From: an uncultured Bacteroidales bacterium
GTDB taxonomy: Bacteria > Bacteroidota > Bacteroidia > Bacteroidales > P3
DNA: 64,000 nt
NCBI GenBank assembly: GCA_900316965.1
Contig: ONEY01000003.1
Location: forward strand, 62,001 to 126,000
Direction of reading: 5' to 3'
Position 1 is the stretch's first letter; every line of letters starts with the position of its first letter. Shown here piece by piece: positions 33,846 through 43,804 of the stretch. The notes under the pieces were generated by a model. The model had not been told where the DNA came from and made no database searches. It saw only the letters and a list, made by a program, of their open reading frames with translations. Position numbers and translations under genes: made by a program.

Positions 33846-34433
33846 ATGACAGCCAGAAACGGCCTTTCCAACCGCAACATCCGTGCAGGTAAGCTTGGCA
33901 CAATCAAGCTTACCTGCACGGTTCTCCTATGCCTACTCATTGCGGCATGCCACAATGAGATGGAGAAAATAGACTTCTTCGAACAAAAGGATTTTCCTCT
34001 GCAGTCAATGAAATCGGTGCGCGTGGTGCGAAGCAACAACGGCAACACACAGATGATCATGGAAACCGATACAATATTCATGGTCGAAAAGCCCAAAAAA
34101 ATGACAGTATATCCTAACGGCGTGGATATGCACATCTTTGAAGGCCTTAACAAACGCATAGCCGATATCAAAGTCGATTCGGCTGTCTCCTTTGATGCTG
34201 ACAATCGTATCGAAGCCTATAAAAACATCGTCATCGTCGACTACCGCTCTGGCGACACCACCTACATGAAACACCTTGTTTGGAACTCGGCGGCACACCA
34301 TGTCTATTCTGACAGCATCGTCAAGTCGGTCAACGGTCAGCGTATCACCTATGGCGACGGGTTCGAAAGCGACGAGGACTTCAAGCAACCCCTTATCAAA
34401 AAACAACGCGGCACACTCACCATAGAAGACTAG
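33846..34433 (+). CDS. lptC: LptC-like LPS export lipoprotein
   Basis: 195 residues with a late hydrophobic signal (LTCTVLLCLLIAAC, Cys about 35), unusual for its 20-residue polar lead. The mature part has the LptC/OstA-like beta-jellyroll pattern: DTIFMVEKPKKMTVYPNGVDMHIFEG.., AVSFDADNRIEAYKNIVIVDYRSGDT.., HVYSDSIVKSVNGQRITYGDGFESDEDF. LptC bridges the inner-membrane LptB2FG extractor and periplasmic LptA. The start ATG at 33846 is the only one before the signal; a perfect 17-bp inverted repeat occupies codons 13-25. A ComEA-like gene follows two bases after the stop. Confidence 0.8.
   Translation: MTARNGLSNRNIRAGKLGTIKLTCTVLLCLLIAACHNEMEKIDFFEQKDFPLQSMKSVRVVRSNNGNTQMIMETDTIFMVEKPKKMTVYPNGVDMHIFEGLNKRIADIKVDSAVSFDADNRIEAYKNIVIVDYRSGDTTYMKHLVWNSAAHHVYSDSIVKSVNGQRITYGDGFESDEDFKQPLIKKQRGTLTIED
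33881..33921. repeat. Perfect 17-bp inverted repeat inside lptC
   Basis: CCGTGCAGGTAAGCTTG (33881-33897), loop GCACAAT (33898-33904), CAAGCTTACCTGCACGG (33905-33921). Every one of 17 pairs matches. It would form a very stable mRNA hairpin in the first 25 codons. No T tract follows, so it is not a standard terminator. Confidence 0.9.
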
Positions 34434-34435
34434 TC

Positions 34436-35146
34436 ATGAACATTCCTTCACCTACACGAGGACAATGGCGCGGCTACGGCGTACTCTGCATAGTTCTCGT
34501 CGTCGCGTTGCTGGCGCTCATCTTCTGGCCTCTCAAAGAGCGTAATCCCAAAACAATCGACAATTCAAGACTTCAAGCCCTTGTTGACGAATACGGAGAA
34601 GGAATAAAAATTGCCGACAGCATACGACGCGACAGCATGCGTAACATACGGTATAACACATACCACGACAAAAAACACTACGACAATCAGCGCTATGAGA
34701 CAGGCAAAACCTACCAAACACACGAATACAAGCGAGACTATAGCAACAAAGCAGTCATAGATATCAACAGCGCGGATACAGCTATGCTGCGCAGCCTATA
34801 CGGAATAGGGCCCGTTTTGTCACAACGCATAGTGCGCTATCGAGACCTTCTTGGGGGCTTTGTGCGCAAAGACCAACTGCTCGAAGTGTATGGCCTTAGC
34901 AAGGAATGCTATTCAGGCATATCCGACCGCATAACAGTGAACGCCACAAACAAAAAAATCAAAATCAACGAGGCAACAATTCAAGAACTAAAAAAACACC
35001 CCTACATCGACTACTACCAAGCTAAAGCCATTGTGGACTATCGAAACTCTGGACACCATATAGCAAACATGCAGGATTTACTGCTCATTAACCTTATTGA
35101 CGAAACAACGGCGACAAAATTACAAGGGTATATACAATTTAATTAA
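34436..35146 (+). CDS. Membrane-anchored ComEA-like helix-hairpin-helix protein
   Basis: 236 residues. One N-terminal helix (about 13-33) anchors it; about 35-105 is a polar, probably disordered linker. Two HhH domains follow: INSADTAMLRSLYGIGPVLSQRIVRYRDLLGGFV (about 115-150) and INEATIQELKKHPYIDYYQAKAIVDYRN (about 180-210). The architecture matches ComEA, the DNA-binding protein of competence, or related HhH envelope proteins in Bacteroidota that lack other com genes nearby. DNA binding is expected; uptake is not shown. It is coupled to the LptC-like gene (two bases apart). Confidence 0.82.
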   Translation: MNIPSPTRGQWRGYGVLCIVLVVALLALIFWPLKERNPKTIDNSRLQALVDEYGEGIKIADSIRRDSMRNIRYNTYHDKKHYDNQRYETGKTYQTHEYKRDYSNKAVIDINSADTAMLRSLYGIGPVLSQRIVRYRDLLGGFVRKDQLLEVYGLSKECYSGISDRITVNATNKKIKINEATIQELKKHPYIDYYQAKAIVDYRNSGHHIANMQDLLLINLIDETTATKLQGYIQFN

Positions 35147-35250
35147 AAATGAATCGTTATTAAAAAAGGATTGTTGTACTCATTTCAACTCTCATCAAAT
35201 AAAGCACAAACCAATTTTATCCATTACAACCTTATATTCAACTATATATA

Positions 35251-36285
35251 ATGAAATTTACCACAAATCAAATTGCCGCACTTTTAAACGGAAAAGTTGA
35301 AGGCGACGGCAATGCCGAAGTATGGAAATTATGTAAAATCGAAGAAGGCGAACCTGGAGGTCTCTCTTTCCTAGCAAACAGCAAATACACAAACTATATC
35401 TACGACACCTCTGCCACTGCTGTCATCGTCAGCGTAGATTTTGTTCCAGAACACCCTGTGAAAGCTACCCTAATCCGAGTCAGCGACCCATACCTTTCTT
35501 TCGCCATGCTGCTAAAAAAGTACAACGAGATGCAACTCGACAAGAAAGGGGTCGACAAACTTGCTTACATAGCACCCTCTGCAGTCATCGGAAAAGACTG
35601 CTATATAGGTCCTTTTGCTTTCATTGGCGAAAACGCCCATATCGGTGACGGCGCCAAAATATATCCACAAACCTACGTAGGCGACAACACCATCATTGGA
35701 AACAACACCACTCTTTTTGCCGGCGTACGTATCTATCAAAACATCGTGGTCGGCGCACGATGCATTCTGCATTCTGGTGTCGTTGTCGGCGCCGATGGAT
35801 TTGGATTTGCTCCTACTGCCGACGGCTCCTATCAGAAAATCGACCAGATAGGTAATGTTATTATCGAAGATGATGTAGAGATAGGTGCCAACACCACCGT
35901 TGACCGTGCCACAATGGGTTCCACTATCATTCATAAAGGGGTGAAACTGGACAACCTGTGCCAGATAGCTCACAATGTTGTTGTTGGCGAAAGTACTGTT
36001 ATGGCGTCGCAAAGCGGCATAGCAGGTTCCAGCAAGGTTGGCGGGCACTGCGTTATAGCCGGCCAAGTCGGCATTGTTGGGCATCTGGAGATTGGCAACA
36101 ACGTCACCATCGCTGCACAGTCGGGCGTAACACGAAATTTCCCGGATAATGTCACTATCCTAGGAACCCCGGCAACCGACGCCGTAAAGCAACGTAAGAC
36201 CTACATATACGAACGCAATCTTGACCAGCTTTACAAACGTGTCGACGAACTTGAGAAAAAAATCAAGTCTCTTGAAGTTCAGTGA
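35251..36285 (+). CDS. lpxD: UDP-3-O-acylglucosamine N-acyltransferase
   Basis: A 344-residue LpxD, which adds the second (amide-linked) hydroxyacyl chain in lipid A synthesis using acyl-ACP. About 1-100 is the uridine-binding domain ([15 protein letters not shown] is typical). Left-handed beta-helix hexapeptides fill about 105-300 ([20 protein letters not shown]..). The catalytic His lies in [13 protein letters not shown] (about 246). The C-terminal helix [23 protein letters not shown] has the family form. Unlike most Bacteroidota, the lpxC/fabZ and lpxA genes do not follow; instead the stop overlaps a GTG start of an SGNH gene by four bases. Confidence 0.96.
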   Translation: MKFTTNQIAALLNGKVEGDGNAEVWKLCKIEEGEPGGLSFLANSKYTNYIYDTSATAVIVSVDFVPEHPVKATLIRVSDPYLSFAMLLKKYNEMQLDKKGVDKLAYIAPSAVIGKDCYIGPFAFIGENAHIGDGAKIYPQTYVGDNTIIGNNTTLFAGVRIYQNIVVGARCILHSGVVVGADGFGFAPTADGSYQKIDQIGNVIIEDDVEIGANTTVDRATMGSTIIHKGVKLDNLCQIAHNVVVGESTVMASQSGIAGSSKVGGHCVIAGQVGIVGHLEIGNNVTIAAQSGVTRNFPDNVTILGTPATDAVKQRKTYIYERNLDQLYKRVDELEKKIKSLEVQ

Positions 36286-37760
36286 AACTGTCATCAACAC
36301 TTAAATTCTTTGCCATAGTTATCGCCGCATTGGCGTTGCTATGCATTGTCTTCCCTGCCAACGGAGTGACTGTTGGCGGTATTACTTTGCGTTTCCCCAA
36401 ATTGCATAGCGTCCTCGTCCGCGAAAAACAGAAAACTATAGACGAATTTCTTGTAAAAGAAGAGGAACGAGACCTTACCGGCATACGCGATTCTATAGAA
36501 GAATGCTACCGCGTCTTATTTGAGAGCCAGCTGCGTTTCTGGCTCCCAAACAACGACATCAGCTATTTCGATGACTTCTTCAAACTAGCCGAAAAAGCCA
36601 AGTCCGAAAACAATGTGATACGCATACTCCACTATGGAGACTCCCAAATAGAGAGCGACCGTGTCACCTGCCGCATACGCGAGCGAATACAGGAGATTTT
36701 TGGAGGTGGCGGTCCCGGCTTGCTGCCACTACGCCAACCCTGTCCCACATACACATTCAGCCAATCGTGTTCGGGCTTCCTGGCAGGACAATCGACATGG
36801 GGCGACAGCACATTTCGTCGAGCCAACGGCAATTATGGTCCCATGCTACGCAGCTGGAGAATAACAGGTAGCGCCACTATGTCACTACGCCCATATAAGG
36901 GACAGTACGCCACCGACCGGGTGAGCCATTTCTCTAGATTGGCAGTAATCTTCAACAACCGTCCCGGCCCATTGACGGCGACAATGAAAGACCGCAATGG
37001 CGGCGCCACCTTCACACAATCGGTAACCGAGCAAGGCGTCAACATGATTTCGTGGACAATGGACAGCGCCACAACAATGGCAACGGTGTCGCTGTCGGGC
37101 AATGCCGACATATATGGTGTCCTTGTCGACAACGGTCCTGGCGTAGCGGTAGACAACATAGGTATGCGCTCAACCTCAGGCCACCAGTTCAAGATGACCA
37201 ATCTTGACCAACTCACCGAGGCCTACCGCCTTATGGGTGCTAAAGTCATCATGATGCAATTTGGAGGCAACTCACTGCCATGCTTCAAAACCCAGAAAGC
37301 TATAGACAACTACTGTGAACAAATGGCCAAACAGATAGAACATATCCACGCAGCCTGCCCCGAAGCGGCAATCATCTTCATCGGCCCCTCAGACATGAGT
37401 ACAACAATAGGAGGCCGACGTGCTTCATATCCACTTCTTGCCGCCACTGTGGAGAGTCTGAGCAAGATGGCAAACGAGCATAACGCCTCATTCTGGAGCA
37501 TATATCACGCCATGGGTGGAGACAACTCCATGGTGGCTTGGAACAAAAGCGGCTTGGCGGGAAGCGACTACATCCACTTCACCATGAAAGGCGCCAATTT
37601 GATGGGCGACTATTTCAGCGACGCCTTCCTTAAACTCTACGAGCTCTTCAACATTCGCAAACAACTGACAAAAGAGCAGTTCAACAAAATATGGAACGAA
37701 GTAAGGAGCAACAATAACGACAGCAACAATCAGCCATCCAGCAATAACGATGATAAATAA
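36282..37760 (+). CDS. Membrane-anchored SGNH/GDSL hydrolase, first of a pair
   Basis: 492 residues from the GTG at 36282 (GTGA overlap with lpxD), which gives an immediate N-terminal helix ([17 protein letters not shown]). About 110-140 holds block [13 protein letters not shown] (nucleophile Ser in GDSQ). Block II/III equivalents appear in the strand [12 protein letters not shown], and block V is [19 protein letters not shown] (Asp-x-x-His). About 155-300 is a beta-rich insertion, perhaps a carbohydrate-binding module. Similar SGNH proteins beside MBOAT acyltransferases act in O-acetylation of glycans. The protein ends in an Asn/Ser-rich tail that overlaps the next gene by 11 bases. Confidence 0.85.
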   Translation: MKLSSTLKFFAIVIAALALLCIVFPANGVTVGGITLRFPKLHSVLVREKQKTIDEFLVKEEERDLTGIRDSIEECYRVLFESQLRFWLPNNDISYFDDFFKLAEKAKSENNVIRILHYGDSQIESDRVTCRIRERIQEIFGGGGPGLLPLRQPCPTYTFSQSCSGFLAGQSTWGDSTFRRANGNYGPMLRSWRITGSATMSLRPYKGQYATDRVSHFSRLAVIFNNRPGPLTATMKDRNGGATFTQSVTEQGVNMISWTMDSATTMATVSLSGNADIYGVLVDNGPGVAVDNIGMRSTSGHQFKMTNLDQLTEAYRLMGAKVIMMQFGGNSLPCFKTQKAIDNYCEQMAKQIEHIHAACPEAAIIFIGPSDMSTTIGGRRASYPLLAATVESLSKMANEHNASFWSIYHAMGGDNSMVAWNKSGLAGSDYIHFTMKGANLMGDYFSDAFLKLYELFNIRKQLTKEQFNKIWNEVRSNNNDSNNQPSSNNDDK

Positions 37761-39228
37761 ATTGAAAATAACCTTAATGCTTTCGCTGCTATTGGTGGCA
37801 ACAGCATGCGGATGTGCCCAAAACAACGAAAGCAGAAAAAACACAATCGACGAAAGCAAATTGTATGCCCCCGTCGACAGTACCTATAGTTTCATAAAAT
37901 ACGACGCTAACCACATTGTCATTGAGGGCGACAGCGCAGCTATGAAGAACTTTGCGAAAAAATGGTGGCATCTGCTCGAAAGCGGATCAGGCAACATCGC
38001 TGTAGTGCAAATAGGAGCATCGCATGTTCAAGGAGGCTCATTCCCACACCAAATCAGACGCAACCTCATCATGGGAGCATGCAGGGCAATAGGGGTCAAT
38101 GAAAACCCCTACGCATCGTTCCCAGTAGGTCCTCGCGGCATAATATTCCCCTATTCCGCGGCACAGAAATGCAACAACCCATTCGACTATAAAGTGTTCC
38201 GTTCATACCCTCTCGAACTGATCCGCAACGTATACAAAGAGCCCGAAGCTAGACTTGGATTATGCGGCATTGCCGTCACAGCACGCGATTCAATAGCAGA
38301 GGTTGGCATAATGCTGAACGAGCGAGACATTACATTCACCACAAGCGAAATAACCATATTGGGAGAATCTCCCGATGGCGTTGTGCCACAACTAAGACTA
38401 TCGGTCAAAAACGACAACGTAGAGCTGCTTGAACCAGATTCCATTGACCTTAATGGACGACGTTTCGTATTTCATACATCCCTCCAGTTCGACACAATGA
38501 CAATAATAATGCCTTGTGGTCAAGGACAGTCATTCACTCTGACAGGCATTCTTCTCGACAATGACAAGCCCGGCATCACCTTTCACTCCATAGGCGTCAA
38601 CGGAGCCTCCATCAACGACTATGCCAAAAAATGCCCTTATCTCAAGAAAGACCTTTCGCTGATAAAACCCGACTTGGTAATCTTCGGCATCGGCATCAAC
38701 GATGCCTCAGGGACAACATTCGACTCAGTGGCATTCCAAAAACGTTATCTGAGCCTTGTCGATTCCATTCGCGCTGTCAACCCAGAATGTGCATTCATAT
38801 TCATCACTAACAACGACAGCTACAGGGCGGCAGGGCGCAAACGCATAAGCAACGACAACGGTCCTCTGGCTCGCGACGCCTTCTACCGCATTGCTCGTCA
38901 ATGTGGTGGAGCAGTATGGGATCAGTTCGAAATCATGGGAGGATTGGAATCAATAGTGAAATGGAACGAGCAAGAGCTGGCATCGCGCGACAAAGTTCAT
39001 TTCACCCGCAAAGGCTACCAACTGCTAGGTGACATGCTGAGCAACGCTCTATTTGAAATGCTCATCAACATGAGGAGCGATACTAAAGACGCTCAAAGCA
39101 AAGCCGATGACAAAAACATAAAAGTCGGCGGCACACAACGCAACCCCGACACCCCACGAACATTCAAAAAAGTAAAAACAAGCACCGACGAGAGCAAAGA
39201 TGAGATCCCTGTTTACATTTCTTATTGA
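37750..39228 (+). CDS. SGNH/GDSL-like lipoprotein, second of a pair
   Basis: 492 residues, with lipoprotein signal LLLVATAC (Cys about 18). Block I is changed to VVQIGASHVQGG: the Ser is kept but the usual Asp is Ala and the following residue is His. Block III is FGIGINDASG, and block V DKVHFTRKGYQLLG with the catalytic Asp/His. The beta-rich middle (about 150-280) parallels the first SGNH protein, so the two look like diverged duplicates. It overlaps its upstream neighbour by 11 bases and the MBOAT gene by 29. It probably acts in the periplasm with the MBOAT protein on a surface glycan. Confidence 0.82.
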   Translation: MINKLKITLMLSLLLVATACGCAQNNESRKNTIDESKLYAPVDSTYSFIKYDANHIVIEGDSAAMKNFAKKWWHLLESGSGNIAVVQIGASHVQGGSFPHQIRRNLIMGACRAIGVNENPYASFPVGPRGIIFPYSAAQKCNNPFDYKVFRSYPLELIRNVYKEPEARLGLCGIAVTARDSIAEVGIMLNERDITFTTSEITILGESPDGVVPQLRLSVKNDNVELLEPDSIDLNGRRFVFHTSLQFDTMTIIMPCGQGQSFTLTGILLDNDKPGITFHSIGVNGASINDYAKKCPYLKKDLSLIKPDLVIFGIGINDASGTTFDSVAFQKRYLSLVDSIRAVNPECAFIFITNNDSYRAAGRKRISNDNGPLARDAFYRIARQCGGAVWDQFEIMGGLESIVKWNEQELASRDKVHFTRKGYQLLGDMLSNALFEMLINMRSDTKDAQSKADDKNIKVGGTQRNPDTPRTFKKVKTSTDESKDEIPVYISY

Positions 39229-41146
39229 CCTTTTCTCTTTCGACAAAGAACATCCTCTGCTCTTCACCCAGTTCAATTTCTGGGCCTTCTTTCTTATTGT
39301 CTTTGCGGTGCTTTGCCTTATACAGAACAACAAGTTGTGGAAGAACATTCCAACCAACCAAACCTCAAGCGGAAAGAGATATAGATTCCGTCTAACCCAC
39401 CTCAACATTCGCAATGGCTACCTCTTTCTGGTTAGTCTCTTCTTCTACTTCAAAACCTCCGGCCTTTTTGTCTTGTTACTCATTTTCTCTACCTTCCTGG
39501 GCTATTTTCTGGGAATATGGATGGACAAGGCTAAAAGTGACAACAGAAAGGCATACCAAAAAACACTCATGATTGTGGGTGTTGTCATCAACCTGTTTGT
39601 ACTCTTCTACTTCAAATACGCATACTTCTTCACCGACGTCTACAACAACATGTTCCACAGCGACCTTCATGTTGTCAACCACCTGGCTCAATTTGCCAAC
39701 CACTTCACAGAGAAACCACGTTTTGACGCCTCAAAAATACTACTCCCTGTCGGCATTTCATTCTTCACATTCCAAAACATCAGCTACATTGTCGACGTAT
39801 ACAAAGGCAAGATCAAGCATGCCGACAATGTACTCGATTTTGGTTTCTACACAACATTCTTTCCACAACTTGTAGCAGGCCCCATTGTCAGAGCCGACCA
39901 ATTCATTCCTCAGCTCTACAAAAAATACTTCCTCTCACGCCGTCAATTCGGCATAGCTGTTTTCTGGATTATCAACGGCTTGATGAAGAAAATCATCCTC
40001 AGCGACTATCTGGCTGTCAACTTTGTCGACCGAGTTTTCGACAACCCGCTTCTATACACTGGATTCGAGAACCTCTCGGCCTTGTTCGTATACTCGCTGC
40101 AAGTGTATGCCGACTTCTCTGGCTATACCGACATTGCCATTGGCGTGGCCATGCTCATGGGATTCTATCTGCCACAAAACTTCAACTCGCCATACAAAGC
40201 CACCAACCCCGCAGGATTCTGGAAACGATGGCACATGTCACTGTCCAACTGGCTAAAAGACTATCTGTATATCCCCTTGGGAGGAAACCGACGCGCCTCG
40301 CTGGCATCCTACCTCATCCTTGGCGGCATGTTGATAGTGGTAGCGATGATGGCACACACAGCATGGGTAACACTGGTAGTGACCACAGTAATAGGATTGC
40401 TCTTAGCAGTATATCTCATCTTCCCTCGACACAGGAAAGAGTTCAACACCAACGTCAACAACATGGACACTATGTTGCTTGGCGGCATGTGGCACGGAGC
40501 CAGTTTCAACTTCATCACATGGGGAGGTCTCAACGGTTTAGGCATACTAGTATACAAATGGTGGAAAAAGCTGCCTCCACGATCACGAGTAGTGGCCACC
40601 GAAGCTCTTTTTGTGGTTTTCCTTGCCGCCGATCTGCTATGGCATACGCCTGCATTAAATCTCGGAGTGATATGGAGCGGCATTATATGTTTTGGCACTA
40701 TTATAAGATACCTTATTGTCAAGCCATTATGCAGAAACAGTAAGCGTGAGGAGCTGCGAAACGGTATTGACCGAGTGTGGAACATATTTCTCACATTTGT
40801 ATTCATCACATTCACACGCCTCTTCTTCCGCAGCGGCTCAAACCTCGACCCCGCCGAGGCCAACCAAGTTGCATGGAACACAGCCAAAAATATGGTCAAC
40901 CGTATAGGTGGCTCCTGGAATTCAGTCTCAATAGGCGAAATCTTGTCAGCCTACTCTAATGTCTTCATCGTTTTTGCTATTGGAATGATTATCCATTGGC
41001 TGCCCGACAACTTCAAACGCCGTTATCGATTGTGGTTCGCCACTATGCCATTATGGCTGATGGCCATCGTTGTCGTTGTGGCTGTCTTTGTCATATACCA
41101 GTTTATCACCGCTGACTTGCAACCTTTTATATATTTCCAATTCTAA
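39200..41146 (+). CDS. MBOAT-family O-acyltransferase (AlgI/DltB-like)
   Basis: A 648-residue polytopic enzyme with about 12 helices, longer than typical AlgI (about 500). The MBOAT core is clear: ILLPVGISFFTFQNISYIVDVY, YTTFFPQLVAGPIVRADQF, SLQVYADFSGYTDIAIGVAM, FWKRWHMSLSNWLKDYLYIPLGG and GGMWHGASFNF with catalytic His432. AlgI-type enzymes pass acetyl groups from a cytoplasmic donor to the periplasm, where SGNH partners attach them to alginate, peptidoglycan or other glycans. The last helix ends in LQPFIYFQF. The gene starts 29 bases inside the upstream SGNH gene. Confidence 0.93.
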   Translation: MRSLFTFLIDLFSFDKEHPLLFTQFNFWAFFLIVFAVLCLIQNNKLWKNIPTNQTSSGKRYRFRLTHLNIRNGYLFLVSLFFYFKTSGLFVLLLIFSTFLGYFLGIWMDKAKSDNRKAYQKTLMIVGVVINLFVLFYFKYAYFFTDVYNNMFHSDLHVVNHLAQFANHFTEKPRFDASKILLPVGISFFTFQNISYIVDVYKGKIKHADNVLDFGFYTTFFPQLVAGPIVRADQFIPQLYKKYFLSRRQFGIAVFWIINGLMKKIILSDYLAVNFVDRVFDNPLLYTGFENLSALFVYSLQVYADFSGYTDIAIGVAMLMGFYLPQNFNSPYKATNPAGFWKRWHMSLSNWLKDYLYIPLGGNRRASLASYLILGGMLIVVAMMAHTAWVTLVVTTVIGLLLAVYLIFPRHRKEFNTNVNNMDTMLLGGMWHGASFNFITWGGLNGLGILVYKWWKKLPPRSRVVATEALFVVFLAADLLWHTPALNLGVIWSGIICFGTIIRYLIVKPLCRNSKREELRNGIDRVWNIFLTFVFITFTRLFFRSGSNLDPAEANQVAWNTAKNMVNRIGGSWNSVSIGEILSAYSNVFIVFAIGMIIHWLPDNFKRRYRLWFATMPLWLMAIVVVVAVFVIYQFITADLQPFIYFQF

Positions 41147-41153
41147 AAAAACT

Positions 41154-41342
41154 ATGAATAGAAAAACAAAAAAAACACTCCTGCTTGTCGGCTGTTTATT
41201 GCTGACAACAGCTTGCAGCAATCGCGGCATACACATGTCCAAGCATCGCAAAAGCCGCAAATGCAATTGCCCGACATTTGCTGAAAGAAACGTCACAACC
41301 CTAAATAGCGACGACATAAAATACAACAGCGATCTATACTGA
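41154..41342 (+). CDS. Small Cys-rich basic lipoprotein
   Basis: 62 residues from ATG 41154, seven bases after the MBOAT stop. The signal ends in the lipobox LLTTAC. The mature 41 residues contain a basic stretch and CNCPTF, then an acidic end. A single very short lipoprotein after MBOAT could be an accessory factor; the family is not known to me. The gene at 51996 is another short basic lipoprotein-like protein, but the two are not clearly homologous. Confidence 0.6.
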   Translation: MNRKTKKTLLLVGCLLLTTACSNRGIHMSKHRKSRKCNCPTFAERNVTTLNSDDIKYNSDLY

Positions 41343-41359
41343 CATTCTAACCCTTGGCT

Positions 41360-41995
41360 ATGACGGAGTCGGAAATAGAGAAAAGCAAAGACATCTTGCG
41401 TCGTTATCTGCCACCAACAGCGGTAGACCCTATCTTCGAATACATCCGTCGCCACAAAATTCATTTTAATATTAAACAAACCAGGACAAGCAAATACGGA
41501 GATTACCGTTGTCCTTCTCCCAACCACAGATTTCATGAAATAAGTGTCAACGGAGACCTCGCTCCTCATTTTTTTCTCCTTGTCATGCTCCATGAGATGG
41601 CCCATCTAGAGACAAATCTCTCACATGGCCGCACAGTACAGCCCCACGGACATGAGTGGCAACGCCATTACAGGGATTTGATTGTCCACTATGCACAAGA
41701 AGGACATTTCCCTAAAGAAAGCTTGCCACTAATAGCCAAATACACAGCCCACATTCCTCTTAACCGCGCCGCAGGCAGGACTTTAGAGAGAATGCTGATG
41801 GGGAAAAACAACGAAGAAAGGCGCTGCGCCCTAGTACAAGACCTTGCTGTCGACACCATTTTCCGTATTGCAACAAAGCCGCACCTACAATTTGTCATGC
41901 TGAAGAAAAACCGCACCCGATACCAATGCCTATGCCTCAACGACAACCGTCGCTATACCGTAAGCGGCGAAGCGGAAGTATTGGAAGAGAATTAA
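41360..41995 (+). CDS. SprT-like zinc metalloprotease-fold protein
   Basis: 211 residues from ATG 41360; a TTG two codons earlier is possible. The SprT-like domain spans about 1-150, with HExxH in LHEMAHLE (78-82) and a third ligand in HGHEW (96-100). The N-terminal half has MSKY-like strand DYRCPSPNHRFHEIS. The family includes SprT and Spartan, which act on DNA-protein crosslinks in eukaryotes; bacterial roles are unclear. The C-terminus (RYQCLCLNDNRRYTVSGE) may be a short Zn-ribbon remnant. It follows the lipoprotein gene by 17 bases. Confidence 0.85.
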   Translation: MTESEIEKSKDILRRYLPPTAVDPIFEYIRRHKIHFNIKQTRTSKYGDYRCPSPNHRFHEISVNGDLAPHFFLLVMLHEMAHLETNLSHGRTVQPHGHEWQRHYRDLIVHYAQEGHFPKESLPLIAKYTAHIPLNRAAGRTLERMLMGKNNEERRCALVQDLAVDTIFRIATKPHLQFVMLKKNRTRYQCLCLNDNRRYTVSGEAEVLEEN

Positions 41996-42036
41996 CACAA
42001 TGGGAGACGAGATTCCTTTTTATCGGAAAAAAAATG

Positions 42037-42044
42037 TAACTTTG
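42037..42044 (+). promoter_or_regulatory. -7 element of ribBA
   Basis: TAACTTTG, exact TAnnTTTG, about 40 bases before the ribBA ATG. The short leader shows no room for an FMN riboswitch. Confidence 0.6.
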
Positions 42045-42085
42045 CAAGTTTATAATAAAGATATATTATATTAGCATAATTTTAT

Positions 42086-43297
42086 ATGGAATTTAAACTC
42101 AACACAATAGAAGAAGCTATAGAAGATTTCAAAGAAGGTAAATTTGTGATAGTAGTGGACGATGAAGACCGTGAGAACGAAGGAGATTTCATTATTGCAG
42201 CCGAGAAAATCACTCCCGAGAAAGTGAATTTCATGCTCAAATATGGACGTGGAGTGCTCTGTTCTCCTATAACCGAAGACCGTTGCCACGAACTCAACCT
42301 CGACATGCAGGTACACGACAACACCTCGTTGTTGGGAACCCCATTCACTGTTACCGTAGATCTTCTTGGACACGGATGTACCACAGGAGTAAGCATGTAC
42401 GACCGTGCCATGACCATCAAAGCCCTTGCCGACGAGAAGACCACTGCCAACGACTTGGGTCGTCCCGGCCACGTCAATCCCTTGCGTGCTCGCAACGGAG
42501 GAGTTTTGGTTCGCGCAGGACATACCGAAGCCTCTATCGACCTGGCACGTCTCGCTGGCCTCAAACCATGCGCCGCACTCATTGAAATCATCAATGATGA
42601 CGGTACAATGGCACGTATGCCCCAGTTGCAGGAGGTGGCAAAACGATTCGACCTTAAAATAGTCACCATCAAAGACCTTATCTCCTATCGCATAGCCCAC
42701 GAAACCATGATAAGGAAAGAGGAAGAGGTATTCCTTCCAACAGAATGGGGCAACTTCCAACTTATCGCCTACACACAGCTCGACAACGGAGCCACGCATC
42801 TGGCTCTGAAAAAAGGCGAATGGGAAGAAGGCGAGCCCGTCATGGTAAGAGTCCACTCTAGCTGCGCTACCGGCGACATATTCGGCTCATGCAAATGCGA
42901 CTGTGGTCATCAGCTCCACCAAGCCATGCAGATGGTAGAGAAAGAAGGCAAAGGCCTGATACTCTACATGAGCCAAGAAGGCCGCGGCATAGGACTTGTG
43001 AACAAACTCAAGGCCTATCATCTTCAAGAACTTGGACTTGACACCGTCGAAGCCAACATCAAGCTTGGCTTCAAAGCAGACGAACGCGACTACGGCATAG
43101 GAGCACAGATACTGCGCGATTTGGGGGTCAACAAAATGCGACTCATCACCAACAATCCCGTAAAACGCAGTGGCCTTGAGGGGTATGGACTCGAAATAGT
43201 TGAAACGATGCCAATAATCATCGAACCTAACAAATACAACGAAAAATATCTCAAGACGAAACAAGAACGCATGGGTCACAATTTAAACATCAAGTAA
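42086..43297 (+). CDS. ribBA: Bifunctional DHBP synthase / GTP cyclohydrolase II
   Basis: A 403-residue two-domain enzyme for the two entry steps of riboflavin synthesis. RibB part (about 1-205): [42 protein letters not shown]. RibA part (about 210-403): zinc ligands in [18 protein letters not shown], then [39 protein letters not shown] and [18 protein letters not shown]. All visible active-site residues are present. It is monocistronic with its own promoter, and ends before another promoter at 43348. Confidence 0.97.
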   Translation: MEFKLNTIEEAIEDFKEGKFVIVVDDEDRENEGDFIIAAEKITPEKVNFMLKYGRGVLCSPITEDRCHELNLDMQVHDNTSLLGTPFTVTVDLLGHGCTTGVSMYDRAMTIKALADEKTTANDLGRPGHVNPLRARNGGVLVRAGHTEASIDLARLAGLKPCAALIEIINDDGTMARMPQLQEVAKRFDLKIVTIKDLISYRIAHETMIRKEEEVFLPTEWGNFQLIAYTQLDNGATHLALKKGEWEEGEPVMVRVHSSCATGDIFGSCKCDCGHQLHQAMQMVEKEGKGLILYMSQEGRGIGLVNKLKAYHLQELGLDTVEANIKLGFKADERDYGIGAQILRDLGVNKMRLITNNPVKRSGLEGYGLEIVETMPIIIEPNKYNEKYLKTKQERMGHNLNIK

Positions 43298-43347
43298 TTA
43301 TCAATCTGACACATAGCTATATCTCTGCATCAAACAGGCAAAAAAAA

Positions 43348-43379
43348 TTTGGCACATTTCAATAAAGTGCGTAAATTTG
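43348..43379 (+). promoter_or_regulatory. Promoter of the coiled-coil/zapA operon
   Basis: TTTG (43348-43351), a 20-base spacer, TAAATTTG (43372-43379). Full consensus. The leader is about 95 bases long. Confidence 0.8.
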
Positions 43380-43478
43380 CACTTTAATTAGCAGAGACTA
43401 ACATTATAAAATATAACACAATAACCAACAAGGTCTGACATCGTTCCAAGATGTAAAGCCAGAATAAAAATCACCACA

Positions 43479-43772
43479 ATGTTCGACTTCGAAACAACTC
43501 TGAGCGGCATTGAGTACAAGATACGCCAACTTATTGAGCAAAACGACAAGCTCAAGGGGCAGGTGATGCAGTTGAAAGAACAGAACGAGGAACAGGCCGA
43601 AATCATAAAACAGCAAGAAAAAAACATATCACAACTTAAAGAAGAAACACAAATTTTAAAAATAAGGAATACGCTTGTAGACAAGGGCGATTCAGCAGAA
43701 ATAAAGCTCAAGATCAATCAAATGATCCGAAATATTGACAAAAGCCTGTCGTTGCTGAACGATATCAGCTAA
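43479..43772 (+). CDS. ZapB-like coiled-coil protein
   Basis: 97 residues, almost wholly one long coiled coil (about 5-65; IRQLIEQNDKLKGQVMQLKEQNEEQAE..), then a short helix with KINQMIRNIDKSLSLLND. It lies directly before zapA, which supports a ZapB-like or other divisome role: Bacteroidota commonly pair a short coiled-coil gene with zapA. Homology to E. coli ZapB cannot be shown by eye. Confidence 0.7.
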   Translation: MFDFETTLSGIEYKIRQLIEQNDKLKGQVMQLKEQNEEQAEIIKQQEKNISQLKEETQILKIRNTLVDKGDSAEIKLKINQMIRNIDKSLSLLNDIS

Positions 43773-43804
43773 AGGACAAAGGCGACGTTTTTTGCTATAA
43801 AGAA

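Noticed and set aside
42001..42085. FMN riboswitch before ribBA
   Set aside because: The leader after the -7 site is only about 30 bases; none of the conserved RFN segments is present.
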